Shown here piece after piece: positions 39,294 through 63,300 of a DNA stretch of 64,000 bases (positions are counted from its first letter, which is position 1; each line of letters opens with the position of its first letter). The position numbers and the translations under genes were made by a program. Below the pieces are notes generated by a model that did no database searches, had not been told where the DNA came from, and saw only the letters and a list, made by a program, of their open reading frames with translations. The DNA is taken from the NCBI GenBank assembly GCA_963377175.1, contig CAUJNA010003242.1, positions 49,514 through 113,513 of the forward strand, written 5' to 3'. This DNA is from Effrenium voratum (lineage: Eukaryota > Sar > Dinophyceae > Suessiales > Symbiodiniaceae).

Positions 39294-41722
39294 GGCTTTA
39301 TTGGGAGTTCTACTTGGCTGAGCGGGACCGCCCCCTAGAGGTGTTGCCGGTTCGACCGCCACCGCCGTCGCCACCGCCCTTACCACCGCGACCGCCGGCT
39401 CCGCCTGCACTGGCTCCGCCTGTGCCGGCTCCGCCTGCGCCGGCTCCGCCTGCGCCAGCTCAGCGGCCGGTGGATGCGGAGGATGAGCAGATGTCGCCCG
39501 GCCCCTACCGGCCAAAGCTTTACGCGAAGGACGCGGAGTGCGCGGACCAGGCAGTAGAGATCGGGGACTTGCCCAGCGAAGAGGCGTGCGACAAGGTGGT
39601 CGCCACCAAGCAGGAGTGCGGCCGACACTTCATGTTCAGCACTGCCCATCCTGACTGGAAATGCCGCTGCTGTGCACCCTTCGGGGAGGAAGGGGGGCCC
39701 ACGTCGGACCAGTGGAGCGTGTACAAGGCAGGAGGGGTTTGATTGTCAGGGGTAGCCGGAGGATGGCTTGGTCTCGTGAAGTGGCCAAGCCCAAGACCCA
39801 AGCCTCTTTCCAAAGCGCACTTGTTCGCCATGCCATGGCTTGCAATTTGTGGCAGCCTTTGGTAACCCGCTTGCTAATCGCGCAAGAGAAGCAGAGGTGG
39901 AGCAAAGCATTGACTGGTCGAGCAAATCACCGAACACCCCAGATGCGGTCACGGAAAGGACATGGCCAGATCATCAGGAAAGTAAGGATTACAACGGAGA
40001 TGTATGGTGATGGAACCAGACCAGCACTATCCGGCTTCGTGAGGCCTGTGTATGAGCCCCAAGTAGGGCTGTCCGGCTTTGTTTTTGCGGGTACCCTTTT
40101 CGGGGCTACACGGAAACTCAAGGGAACCCACCCATCTCTATTTGTATTTTTTGTGCGGGGGGGGGGGAACCAACTGTACCCAGTGGAATTAGCAGTTCCT
40201 GAGGCGCAGGTGCCCAGGGACCCGTCCCTGCCGGCGATGCCGCCTGCACCGCCCCCGGTGGACCCGTTGGCGGGCCTGCCGGTGGCCGCAAGTCGCCCCA
40301 CCTGGCTGATGCGGAAGGACGCGCTGGTGGTGGACGCCCGGAAGGTGACAGATGCGAAAGCTGGACGAAATGGACATGTCGGTTTGCCTTTGGCTTCCTT
40401 TTTGTCGAACTCCAAAGAAGGGACAACTCTGGCTACAAGAGCGGTTGGAAGGGAGCCAGGGAGCTGTGGTGCCTTTTGAGAGGGATCAGGTATGTCGGCA
40501 AAATGGGGCTTTGTAAACAGATATTGTAGAAAACCTTCTGGTTTGCCTTTAACATTTAAACCAAGGTGAAGGAAGGAGAAGCTCAAACACACACCCAAAT
40601 ACTTGTGGTTCTCGGGGAATATGGGAAGAACCTCAACCATCCAGAATCCACTTATGATTGGACAGGGGCATTCTGGCATTCTGGTGGTGTGACACATGTG
40701 GTCAAAGCACCCGTTTGTTGGGATGGGGGACGCGTTCCAGTGGAACCACGACCAGGGTCCACAAGAGTTTTGATGGCACATGTGGGGCTGTGGCCTGACC
40801 ATCCATGCAGCCCCGAAAAGGGGAAGCAGTCTATGCTCCCGGGGCCTGCAAGTGAACTCCAATCGGAAAAGGCAATGCCTGCCGAAGCTCTGGCCGTAAC
40901 GCCGTGATCACCACGAGCGGTTCACGAACTTATGACCCTTCATGCCATGCCAGCGGTGAATGTCCGTGTGTGCAGGCCAGTTCCGGGGGGATGATCATCT
41001 TGCAGGCGGTGCTGAGTGACTCGCACAGCACCTGGGGCAACGCCAAAGACAACAAGTATCTTGCTTCAATGTGGTTGCAAGATTCAGAAGGTTTTGCCGC
41101 CCAACCGTTCCAGAAACCACAGGCCACCTGTTCAGAAGTTTGGGGAATCTGGGGCCAGTTTCTGCAATCGATTCTTGGCCTGACGGCTTCGGATGCGGGA
41201 GCTTCCGCACCCCAAAGCCCCAAAGTTCCAAAACCGTGCTCTCAAGGCGTTGCCAGTGAACCAATGCAACATATTCGATAGATGAGCGGGGCAACTTATT
41301 GTTCAGTTCGAGCTAAGTGAGCCTCCGAAGTTTACTAAAAGTAAACAACAGGCTTGCATGGAGGATAGCTTTGCATCCCCTCCCCCGTACTTTGTCGTTT
41401 TTTACTCCCAAACTTAGGTGAGAGGGACGACAGGAAAGCAATGGGCGATGCGAACAGACAAGCCCACCAAACCAAGCAAAATTGGGGCCTATATCCTTCA
41501 TGCCTACTAGGAGATAGACAGATGGAACATTCACAGTACACAAATACACACACACACACACATATTCTAGATGTATACAAATGTATACAAATGTATACAT
41601 ATACGCATATAAACAGATACACGTATATACATATATACATATATACATATATACATATATACATATATACATATATACATATATACATATATACATATAT
41701 ACATATATACATATATACATAT

Positions 41723-41754
<32 letters not shown>

Positions 41755-44700
41755 TTGTAGATGTATATATATATACGTATTTGCACGCCTCCCCCGTTTT
41801 TTGGTGGGTTGGCAGTGGAAATCCCAGACCGGATCAGGAAGCTGGAGGACCGCCCGGACTGGCTGCGGGCCATTCTGGCGACCAACCAGGCGAGCGAGGG
41901 GTGGGGTTGGGGCGGGGATGCGAGCGAGAGGGGCGCCCAACGAGGGCCCACTTACTGCTTTGGGGGCCACAAATTGGTGCGGTTGTCCGCCCTCTTGGTT
42001 CTTCACGTGGTTTTGGGTAGACCGCTTTGCGAGGTTTGTGCCCTCAGAGCGTTTTGGCTGGGTGGGTCGGTGGGTGGGCGGGGGGCAGGTGGGTTGCAGG
42101 CAGTGAACTGTGGGTGTTGGAACCAATGTCGGCTTGAAGGGCGAAGCCGGGAGTCAGCGGCTTCGCCGCAGGCACATGCCGAGAAGCACGGGCATGTCAT
42201 GGTGATCAGAGCGCACCCCACGGAGCCCCAGCTCTTTGACTGGATGATCAAGGACTGGGAGTCATTTTGACTTTCTGGGGTTACCAAAGTCTGCTGGGGT
42301 CGCTTCCCTTCCACCCACTGTGACTAATGGCAAGGTAATGAAACTTGAGTGAACAATCGTAGGACCTACCCCTCAGTCGTTTCTTTGTCATGCACATTGT
42401 GGTTAATTATGGTAACCCTATTGTTGGAGTCCCGCAAAATGCGCCAAGGACCTGTTTAGCCGACTTTCGATCGGGCCAGGACTGCGGGAAGAAGAGCCTT
42501 CGGGTTTGCACCAAAATGAACGAGCGGGAGAGCTTCAACTGGGAGAAGCATCTCATGATGCAGGCCTCGGGAGAAATAAACAACTCAAGAAATGAACAGA
42601 TCAAGTGGCTAGATACTTCGATGAATAGATAAATCACATGAACAACATTTCTTTTTTTTTTCTCTCTCTCTCTCTCTCTCTTCTCCCCTCCCCTCCCCTC
42701 CCCTCCCCTTTCTCCCTCCCTTTCTCCCTCTCTCCATGCAGATTCGGATATTATATGCATATATACGATACACATTAGCTTCTCCAGTTGCTTTGGGTAA
42801 CGTAACGAGTTCCAAAACTTGATGCAGGACTACCTGCTCAGTCCGCAGGAATTCAGCCATGTGCTAATGTTGGATGCGGACGCAGCCCTGATTCAGCCCC
42901 AGCTGGACACGCTTCGGCGCATTGCAGAGATCCTGGACAAAAAGGGCAAGGAGCTGTTTTTGACCAACGAGGACTGGTTGGATGAGAACGGGGCCCGCAG
43001 GATCAATGGCGGGCTGATGCTTGCTAAGAACACCATCTTCACTCAGAATCTCTTTCAAGACACCTTCGAATCTCACGTGAAGGGCTACCAGACCTTGAAG
43101 AACGCCCGCATCGGCACCGGGGTGCTGCGCTGCACCAGCAATGAGCAGATCTGTTTGAATGACTTGTACTACGGCGACCAGGAGAGCTTTTTCGAAACCC
43201 GGGGGAGATGAAGGTTAGTGAGGGACAATCCCAGCCACAATCAGGTGCGGATATTTGCCTTCTAGTTTTCTTTGCGTGGATCTAGGTAGACCATTTTAAT
43301 GCCTGTGACTCAGAGGGCCTCCTTCAAAGTAGCAAAGTAGTCATAGGGCTGGGAACCCCACTTTGGCATCAAGGAAAGGGTTTCCCACATGCCTCCTGCC
43401 CAGGAGCACTTCACCCACAAAGTGATCATGGCCAGTGGCAAGAAGTACAACCGCGGCGCAGAGCGGGGCGGGGAGGCGCACATCACCGACGAGACCACTG
43501 AGATCATGCATTGGATGGGGGGCGCCAAGGCCACTGCCGGCAAGGCCCTTTGCGACGGCGAACGGGATCTCACATTTGGCGGCCCCAACGGCTATGGATG
43601 CAGGAAGAGGTAAGCGCAGGGAAGCATTCGTCTCACTAGCAAAAAGAAAAGAAGAACAAGGGCTGGAAGCTTGGAGTTGTTGGCACGGCAACAGTTGGGC
43701 ATCTGATTTTTTGCCATTTCACCTTTTTGTCCTTTGAGCTTTGGGCGACCTGTTTTGGCCTTTTAGTCGCTTTTGGGGGTTTGTCCTGACATCTTGGAAC
43801 CAGTTTTTCTGACTTCTTGGGTTTCTTCTGGGCGGCCAACTCACACGACAATTAGCATTTGGAGATTCTGAGCAGCGCTGCGCATGTCCGCAAGCGCGCG
43901 CAGCTTGCTTCACTGTTTGCATTGCCACGTGACAGGCATGTTTTTCCTGCACTGCATGTAGTGCCTGCCCGAAAGTAGCGCTGTTAAGTTTGGGCCAAGG
44001 GGGGGGGTTCCAAAAGCGATTCGGATTCCCTCTCAAACTTTCACTCCCTATCATGCCAGTGGTTCAGGAATCCCGGGTTCCCATTCTAGGGTTTCCAACA
44101 AGACAGCGAAGGGTACGGGAAACCGGATCAGAGGAACTTCAGGGGGACCCAAGTTTGAACCCTACCCTGGCGCCTTTTTCCGAGCTTGGCGTCGAGTTTT
44201 TTTTTGGTGGTCAGGCCCCATTGAACGGACGTTGAGCCCAAGCAAATCCTGCGGAGGGCCGTGGGAGCTTCCGAACCTCGGCTCAGGCCTGGGGCCTCAC
44301 GCCGGAGTCTGCGCAGCGCCTCCGCGCTCTGGCGGGGGGGGTGGGGAGCTGACACTTGGTAATTACGGGCGCAACTCAACTGATCAAAGCCCACTTCTCC
44401 GTTTCTGGCGTGCCCTGCAGTAGCTCCCAGACCTTTCTCGCCAGTTGGCAGCGCTGCGATCCACGCCGGGCTTCCGAGAAGCTGCCGGGGCACCCAACAC
44501 GAATTGGGAATGCCTGAGAAACTGGACGGAGTCCCAGCGTTTTTGCTCGCAAACAAACCCTTCCGGTTGTAAGTATTCTTTTTATCCATTCTCTGAATGG
44601 ATGCTTAACATTGGGAAACCGTTGTGTGACCAACAGACTGGGGACAGACAAGGGAGCGGGGAATCTTGACGAACCAGCTCCCGCTCCTCCGCCAGTGACG

Positions 44701-45002
44701 GGTGCTTGGCCACCTTCGCCTTTGCACTATGGCTATAAACCTCTCAAATGGATTTGGTTCGTGTTCTTAACCCTAAATGAAAGAATCTCCAGACTTGTTT
44801 TCGGCCAACTCAAATGGATTTGGGGCTTCCGATTTCTCCCACCGAAAACGCAAAACGCCCAAGCGCTGAGGTTCTCCGGCGCTGTGGGGGCTGCGCCTTG
44901 GAGGCCGCCGCGCTGGCCGCGGAGGACCCCCAGAGTTGGGCCGACGAAGACCTGAAGGCGAAGCGAGCGGAGTGGCGCCGGGCCGGCCTCGCGCGGGGCT
45001 GA
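39294..45002 (+). CDS. Multi-exon glycosyltransferase-like gene (GT-A fold, DxD)
   Basis: Probable exons: 39294-39728 (Pro/Ala linker, then a Cys-rich block with CRCC), 40204-40344, 40976-41055, 41816-41889, 42172-42260, 42449-42563, 42828 to ~43200, 43404-43609, 44871-45002. Exons from 41816 to 43200 join in one frame: ...[19 protein letters not shown]...[14 protein letters not shown]...[30 protein letters not shown] is the metal/nucleotide-sugar Dx[11 protein letters not shown] and HWMGGAKA follow, as in GT34-like Golgi galactosyl/mannosyltransferases. The acceptor sugar is unknown. Several donors are GC (41890, 42564, 39729). The 41055/41816 and 43200/43404 junctions do not close in frame, so an exon is missing or misplaced. 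The start exon is not identified. The CRCC domain may be a separate gene. Confidence 0.5.
41546..41775 (+). repeat. (CA)n and (TATACA)n microsatellite in an intron
   Basis: acacacacacacac at 41547-41561, then atgtatacaa units, then about twenty tatacatA units ending in (TA)n near 41755. It lies in the glycosyltransferase intron 41056-41815. Confidence 0.95.
42650..42739 (+). repeat. Long polypyrimidine tract in an intron
   Basis: T9, (CT)n, (CCCCT)n and ctccctttctccc, ending ~90 bp before the exon at 42828. It could be a strong splice-acceptor tract or simple slippage. Confidence 0.9.
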
Positions 45003-46170
45003 GATCTCGAGAGGCGAAGCCCAGATTTGTCACCCCGGGACATGTGGGTGTGGGTCAAAAAATTAAACCCCCAGGGGACAACAGGTTTTGGTCCATGTTG
45101 CCACTTGCCAGGGTTCCGTTTTGGGTAATTACCTATTTGTGACCCACAGCCATGTCTTCTGGCGGGTTTTCGAATGCCTTTCAAAAGTCGACAATGGCAG
45201 TCTTCCTCGTTTTGCTGAGCTCACTGGAGAACATGGTTGTCTCCCGTGTTGCATGCATCGTTCCAAGTGAAATCGATGGCTAAACAAGTCCTTTCCAGGA
45301 AAGTTGATCTTCCCAACACGCCTGTTGCGAGCGATCCTTTAGCAAGTCTGCCTTCGCTTGATTCAGCTGATGTTGTTCCGCAATCGCCATGCAAATGTTG
45401 GACCATTAAGAAAGGTTGGAAATTGCTGGGGTGAGTGAGACACTGGCTGACATCAAGAGTTCAGCTGCTGATGTCTTGGGTTTTCTCTAAATCTGCTGTG
45501 CGTGCGCTGGCAACGTGAGAGTTATATCTTGGCTCTTGTGGTCAACCCGGGGTCAACATCGAAACATCCTTGGTTGTCTTGGTGGCTTTTGACTTGCTGG
45601 TTCTCAGTATGGAATCAGCCGGGGGATTGGGTTTGAACCCATGGATTCTGAAGGAGATTGTAAGGGCATGGTTCAGTCGAGCCAACAAGTTGAAGGATCC
45701 CTTGTGATGCAGCACCCAGGCCGAGGCAACACCATTGCCGCACGCGGCCCAGTGGCGAGTTTATTCCATTCATGCTGACAATGCTGCATGGGACCACGTG
45801 CAGTTTGGCGAGATGGGGCTCAAATGAACCAAGCGGCGCCCTGCATACTCGCGGAGAAGAATGCATGACTGGAAAGCCCCTAGCATCAACTACCACGGGC
45901 CCAGCAATGCCCAAGCGTTCCCAACAAGATTGTTGGACACACTCAGGCTCAGACGTGCTTGCCTACTTGCACTTCTTGTAAAGGTGGAGCATTCGCGGGT
46001 GCCATTGAACACGAACGAGCGGAGCATAATATCCACTGAACGGGATGTGCTTCCTTCCCCAACTTTCAAAACCAACCTTCAATGTTGCTTCCCCCCCTGC
46101 CCTCCTTCTTTTTCTCTTTGCCGAAACTCGGCTTCCGGCGTGATCCCCGAGCCCACCGGGGTTCCCCGGT
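45003..46170. other. Spacer between glycosyltransferase and transporter genes
   Basis: A plus-strand frame 45237-45434 (SMAKQVLSRKVDLPNTPV, later DSADVVPQSPCKCW) ends at ggggtgagtg and could be an exon. No domain is recognised. Motif gggtttgaacccatgg at 45627 resembles a tRNA B box but no tRNA fold accompanies it. Confidence 0.25.
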
Positions 46171-56425
<10,255 letters not shown>

Positions 56426-59400
56426 AGGGTTTCACCGATTTGCTCACCTCACCTTGCAGTGAGGTGAAGCTACGGAGTGGCGAAAGCACTCCCAATTTTT
56501 TGTTCTGCAAGGATTCAGGGAGAGCCGCAGTTGCAACTGCAAGGCTCGGCTTGGCACAAAAGGCCATGGAATTTCTAGACACTTTTTCGGCCAATGGGCT
56601 GTTGCACGGTGCGTAAAACCTACAGGCGCCACGATCGAGGCAAGTAAAGCAAATGTGGTCAGCTCGCAGAGGCAAGTCAGGTGGGTGCTAAAAACAGATG
56701 CCCAGACCTGTGAGCTCCCCCGAAAAATGGAGAACGCAAAAGGGGATGGACACATTTTCGATCACCCCCCTCCCCCCTCCAAAGAAATAATGGTCATCAA
56801 CAACTCAACCTGGCATAGCACTCTGAGAAAGTGCCGGGCGCGTTGGCACTTCGATTGAAGAATGAGGCAAGGCCACAAGCCCTGCCCGGAGTGCGGAGGT
56901 CGTGGTGGCCCCAGTGCAATCTGTGGATTCCACGTGTTTCCGTATTTTCTGTTTGGTTGGTTGCCTTTAAACCGTACCAAACATGTGGCCGAGTCGAGCT
57001 CAGGGGTCGGCCTTCTTGAAATACGAGAACCTGGTGGATGCATGGGGGTTTCCAAGTGAAGGATTCCCGTGGCTGTTCTCCCCACAAATTCCAGTTTAGT
57101 TCTCCCATTTGGCTCAGAAGTGATCGAATTATTTCGGCTCAGGTGCCGTCTGCGAGTCTGGCTCCACGGCAAACTTCAAGTGCCTCGGCCGAGTTTCGGC
57201 CCCTCCGGGCCGGAGCTAGACTGTGGCTCGGGTGCTTGTGGTGCAGTAACAGGTCGGTTTCCCCTTCCTTCTTGGGGGTAAACCGGAAACAACCCAAGCT
57301 TAAACCCCAAAAGACGTCCTCAAATCCCAAGCCCTACACCCAAGATCAGCCCCGAAATTCACAACATGGAGTGCCAAAATCTACGATTCCCGGGTTTCTA
57401 CTGCTAGCTTGCATGGGGCAAACAAAAACGGCCGCTGAGGATCTCCAAGGCCTTTACGCCAGGAGCTTGGATGACTTGGATGGATCAGAACCTGCCTGGA
57501 AGGGAGCCAAGGAGGGAGACCCAAATGTCCATGCCGACTTTCTTTTCTACTTTAGATTGGGGATTTAAGGGAGACGAAGATTGTTCTCAGCGCCTTTTCT
57601 GGGGTGTGTGGGATGAGGTGTCCTTTGAAATGGCAGCCCCCTTCACGGTCCTTATCATTCAAGCGCTGCACGAATCCAACATGAAAGACCCAAGCACCTG
57701 TATTAAATTGGCTTGTGGGAACAAAAGCTTAGCGAGAATTCCTGCCGCTGGCTCATGAACTTAAGGATGTCTGGGTCTCAGCCGGCGCACCACTCTGATC
57801 TCTGAGGCATTTTCGGTGTACGGAGGCCCACTGTGGCAAGGAGACCCGCCCCCAGATCTGGCGAGGGCAGCTGGGGTTTGGGGAGCCTCGCTTGGGAAGG
57901 TTCTTCGAAGTTCCGGGAATGCCTCTTGGGCGATGGGGATACTCCTTGGGCTGGCAGGGTGGTTGGCATGCAGCCCGAGAGTCGGAATCCGAAACAGCAC
58001 ATCTTTTTCTCAAAGCCTGGAAAGACGCTGTGTGTTTGTCCCCAAATCCCAAGGTCTCTGTGTGAAACAGGTGAATGCCGGGTGTTTTGTGTCTCTGTGC
58101 GCGCGTTGCTTTCTTTGGGTGATTGCGGAAAAGGACTGGGGTAGACCAGGCTTTCGGTTCCATGCTGGCTAAGGACCCGCTGGACGGAATGAGTGCCTGA
58201 CTGGGCTGGTGCAAAGGCCAACGCCAGCCGTCAAAACAACCGCCCGTGCGATGCGAAAGCCAGATGTGCCAGACGTGCCACATGCTGATTGATGGAATCC
58301 TCCCCGGAGCTTGCGCACGGCCATGCTACGATTCGCTTCGACTGGCCACAAGTCGAGCTTGTGCCGCAGCGTTTCTGTAGTTTGTAGGCAGCTTCACTTC
58401 ACGTTTCCCAGGCCGCAAGGCACCAATTTAAAGCCCGACGCGAGTCACGAGTCGATTCAACCACCTGATAGAGAGCACTGTGTCTTTCACGCCGCGCAAT
58501 TTTGAAGCCATGGCAAGCCGGGCACCCCGAGTTTTCAACGGTGGGGGGGCGGGGGGGGGGGGGTAGTCAAAAAATACGGGGACCACCCAAGATATCGTTC
58601 CTTTTTTTTTTGGCAGGGGGTGGGGGGGGGGAAGGGGGAGCAACAAACAGAGGTTAGCCTCCAAGGTCCAATCAACCTTTTCCAAAGACGTGGCAAGGGA
58701 TTTGGAGGGTGGGTCTTTACACTGGTTTCAATTTAGTGCCTGCTCCTTCGCGAAGCTCCTTCCAGGCGGCGGCCTGGGTAAATGCTGGATGGCTTATTCC
58801 AACCCATTCTGGCAAAATGTCTCTAAGGAATTGCCACCAGTTTCATCCACAGCCAGCCACAAAGGGGATCTCTGCTGGATAGCCTGGAAGCCCCACGGCG
58901 GAGTCTCCTTCCCATCGAGGTCGGGATGGCGCCTTCGCGGGGGCGTGGCAGGATGATGAGGGAACTGCGGGGGTGCCAAGCTGTTCCGAAGGCGAACAAA
59001 AAACGGGTCGTCCAAAAACAAACGGGGGGGGGGGGGGGGGTTGGCAGCCGTGACGGATGCCTATGTTTTAGGCGGGGATTATTTCCCGCCTCGATCGGCA
59101 CAAGACACATGCAAAGAAAAGGACCGCCGGAAGAATTTGTTCACCCCTTGGCACAGGCATTTGTTTTTCGCTTTCTCGCCGAGGTGGTGGTCGTCAAGGC
59201 GAGGGGTAGAGCGGACAGGGCCTTTCAGTCCAAGATGTGAACCAGCGACCCCTGGTTGATCAGAAATTTTGGCTTTGCCAGGGGGGGGGGGGGGACCACG
59301 GGGGGAGCGTGGAGGGGTGGGGGCCGGGTCGCCCCAGCCAAGCAAAGCCGGCATCGTGAAATTCCAAGCCTGAGAGATGTCCCTACCAGACAAATGATCT

Positions 59401-60359
59401 TGACACGTCCGTCAACAAATCCAGGGCCCATTAAAATCACTACGCAGGGGTCCTGGGGGGACTCACTAAGTTCTGGCCCAAACCAGGAAGTCCCTCATAT
59501 TCCCACTCCTTCCACCAAAGCCGGCCACCGGTACCCCACCGACATCCCACCAGGACTCCCGGATGTACGGCCCGGACGGCGGCCAGCGAGAACCTCACCA
59601 GTTTGCATTTCGTACAGGTTCGCAGGTGAGGGAATGACCCCCCTATAAACCATCGAGGGACGCCGAGGGTCATTCCCAAACCCCAAGGGCCAATATGTAC
59701 TGTCGCCTACTGCAAAAGGGATAGCATGAGCCGAGCCACTCGCCGTGAGGAATTGGGCACCGAAAGCCAATGTCATGGGGGGCATATATTGGATTGACCG
59801 TGACTCGAATTGAATTGCGTTTGATTTGACCCAAGAATTAAGCTAGAAGCAGTCGCCACTAGTCACCTCCTCGTGCAGCGCTGTTGGAAAGTTCGTCGCA
59901 GTTGGAGAGACTGTGGGTTGGGATGGATGAAACCCGATGCATACTGGGACAACCGCCAATCCCAACTGTTGCAAAGTGTCACTTCGAAAGGAGGGTGTTC
60001 GAGCTCACGGGAATTCCCCCCCCCCCCCGCCCGAGGGCTTTGGTTTTCCAAAGTTCACACCAAAACTTGCTTGGGCTTCATTTTTCGATTGCCCAAGGTA
60101 GATTTAAACCCAACGTTGTTTTTTTTGGGGGGGGGGGGAAATCGACCGACCTGGAGTTTCCTTCTATCTTTGGGCAACCAAACGTAGACCCCGTTGGCGG
60201 CACGTGCCCGCGTAAGAGCCCCCCTCGCCCCCTGTGCTTGAGGCTGGATCTGAAGATAAGTGGGAGAAGCAAATGTTCCTTCCAAATGGGTGCTGGCCTG
60301 AGGGATGCTTGACTTGTTCGTAAGGAGAGGGTGAGGTGAAGACAGCTCGCTTTGCACAG
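56426..60359. other. Spacer between transporter and repeat-protein genes
   Basis: Poly-G runs at 58542, 58610-58635, 59027, 59281 and 60125. Weak exon-like plus segments occur at 57420-57525 (AAEDLQGLYARSLDDLDG) and 57830-58060. Nothing has a recognisable domain. Upstream exons of the repeat-protein gene may lie here. Confidence 0.3.
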
Positions 60360-63300
60360 GCACCGAGATCTACGAAGGCACCCTGAGTGCCGACGGGAAG
60401 TTGGTCTGGAATGATGGCGCAGTGTGGGTTCGGGTCTTCCGCTCAGCTTGCCTTGACTAATGAGTGGCAGTCTGCAACGTGTTCTGCAAATCCGGAGTGT
60501 AAGGTTGAAGGCGATCATGCCAAGCCTTGCACTGCTGAAGAACACATGGCAATGTCAGCAAAGCCGCAATCGAATGGCCGTGCGATTCCGAACGGAACCA
60601 ACGGACAGTCGCATGGCATCGACCAAGCCAGAAAAGCCTTTGAGGAGGAGAAGGCTCGCAAGGCTGCAGCGCTGGACAGGGCAAGGGCCGCAAGAGCAGC
60701 AGCAGCAGCACCAGCGGAGGAGCCGGCACCGGCACCTCAGGCCAAGGACGCAAACGAAGCTGGCATTGACCGAGCTAAAAAAGCCTTTGAGGAGGAGAAG
60801 GCTCGCAAGGCTGCAGCGCTGGACAGGGCAAGGGCCGCAAGAGCAGCAGCAGCAGCAGCACCAGCAGAGGAGCCGGCGCCGGCACCTCAGGCCAAGGACG
60901 CAAACGAAGCGGGCATTGACCGAGCAAAAAAAACTTTTGAGGAGGAGAAGGCCCGCAAGGCTGCAGCGCTGGAGAGGGCAAGGGCCGCACGAGCAGCAGC
61001 AGCAGCACCAGCAGAGGAGACGGCGCCGGCACCTGAGGCCAAGGACGCAAACGAAGCGGGCATTGACCGAGCCAGGAAAGCCTTTGAGGAGGAGAAGGCT
61101 CGCAAGGCTGCAGCGCTGGACAGGGCAAGGGCCGCCAGAGCAGCAGCAGCGGCACCAGCAGAGGAGCCGGCGCCGGCACCTCAGGCCAAAGACGCAAACG
61201 AAGCGGGCATTGACCGAGCCAGGAAAGCCTTTGAGGAGGAGAAGGCTCGCAAGGCTGCAGCGCTGGACAGGGCAAGGGCCGCACGAGCAGCAGCAGCGGC
61301 ACCAGCAGAGGAGCCGGCGCCGGCACCTCAGGCCAAGGACGCAAACGAAGCGGGCATTGACAGAGCAAGAAAAGCCTTTGAGGAGGAGAAGGCTCGCAAG
61401 GCTGCAGCGCTGGACAGGGCAAGGGCCGCAAGAGCAGCAGCAGCAGCACCAGCGGAGGAGCCGGCACCGGCACCTCAGGCCAAGGACGCAAACGAAGCGG
61501 GCATTGACCGAGCTAAAAAAGCCTTTGAGGAGGAGAAGGCTCGCAAGGCTGCAGCGCTGGAGAGGGCAAGGGCCGCACGAGCAGCAGCAGCGGCACCAGC
61601 AGAGGAGCCGGCGCCGGCACCTCAGGCCAGGGACGCAAACGAAGCGGGCATTGACCGAGCAAGAAAAGCCTTTGAGGAGGAGAAGGCCCGCAAGGCTGCA
61701 GCGCTGGAGAGGGCAAGGGCTGCAAGGGCAGCAGCTGCAGGAGCAGCAGAGGAGACTGCGCCGGAACCTGAGGCCAAGGACGCAAACGAAGCGGGCATTG
61801 ACCGAGCCAGGAAAGCCTTTGAGGAGGAGAAGGCTCGCAAGGCTGCAGCGCTGGACAGGGCAAGGGCCGCACGAGCAGCAGCAGCGGCACCAGCAGAGGA
61901 GCCGGCGCCGGCACCTCAGGCCAAGGACGCAAACGAAGCGGGCATTGACCGAGCTAAAAAAGCCTTTGAGGAGGAGAAGGCTCGCAAGGCTGCAGCGCTG
62001 GAGAGGGCAAGGGCTGCACGGGCAGCAGCTTCAGGAGCAGAGGCGACTGGCAAGGCACCTCAGGCAAGGGAGTCGAGCGAGGCGGGACCTGATCGGGCAA
62101 AGCAAGCGTTTGAGGAGGAGAAGGCTCGAAAGGCTGCAGCATTGGAAAGAGCCAGGGCTGCAAGAGCAGCAGCAGCAGCCACAGCAGAAGAGCCAACATC
62201 TGCGCCAGCCCCTTCAGGGCTGGATCAGGCCAGAAAGGCTTTTGAGGAGGAAAAGGCTCGCAAGGCTGCCGCTCTCGAGAGGGCAAGGGCCGCCCGATTG
62301 GCCGTTGAGGGAAAGGACGGGCAGGGCGAGTCCGTGGATCGAGCGCGAAAAGCTTTTGAGGAAGAGAAGGCCAGAAAGCAGGCAGCACTGGAACGAGCGA
62401 GGGCTGCAAGGGCGGAAGCTCCCGATGGTGCGGATGAGGAGAAGGCTCGGAAGGCGGCGGCGCTGGAGCGTGCCCGGGCGGCCAGTGGGGTGGACAGGGC
62501 CCGCAAGGCCTTTGAGGAGGAGAAAGCCAAGAAGGCGGCGGCGCTGGACAGGGCGCGGCGGGCGGCTGAGGGCTCAGCTGGCGCAGGCCGGTGGCGATCG
62601 GGAGGCGATTGGGATGGGTAATGCTTGCCTGGCAGGGGCAGCAGGCGGCGACGCAAAGATGGACCGTGCCAAGCAAGCCTTTGAGCAGGTGGGCGATCGA
62701 TCGTCGTGCCCACTTTCCATGGAACCCAGTCGAACAAACGGGTCCATGTTGAGCAACGCCCATCAGCAACTCGGTGGAAGCAGTTTCAAGTGATGCGGTT
62801 TGACAACCTTTGAGTCCCCCTAATCAGGTAGCCCTGAATTGGTGGTTGGGTTAATTGGTTGTTTGGGGATTTGAACCCGTCCTCGTGCCCCGGAACACCT
62901 CCACCAAGAACCACAGGTGTGTCTTTCTCTCAGATTTCACACCATCCAAAAAGGGTACCCTCAAAAAAGAACACCCAATGTTCCTTTGCCACTTGCGGAG
63001 GAGAAGGCCCGGAAAGCTGCTGTCGGAGCCTGACTCTTTACTTGCCAGGTCTGGCGACTGACGTGGGTGTGTGTTTTGCTCTGGGTCAAACGGCAACCAC
63101 AAGGAACACCAACCATTTTGGAGGTGCAAATCCCTATATTGACACCTCTTTGGTTTAGGCTGGCTTTGGTCACCGCTACTGTCCGGACAACGAGTCAATT
63201 CCCAAGAAAGCTAAGATGACGCCTTGACATCCATTTCGGGTTTTCTCCCAAAATTTCAATCCGACGAGTGAAATCCCTCGGAGCTTGAAGCGGATCCTAA

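Noticed and set aside
56762..58283. Several minus-strand ORFs of 130-176 codons
   Set aside because: Low-complexity Pro/Arg/Ser-rich, overlapping on both strands, without domains.
60775..61932. Minus-strand LPCPALQPCEPSPPQRLF repeat ORFs
   Set aside because: Antisense of the 147-bp coding repeat; the plus frame has a balanced helical protein and continues into exons.
62850..62885. tRNA gene from a B-box-like gatttgaaccc (also 45627 and 44145)
   Set aside because: No matching acceptor, D or anticodon stems could be folded around it; at most a SINE trace.
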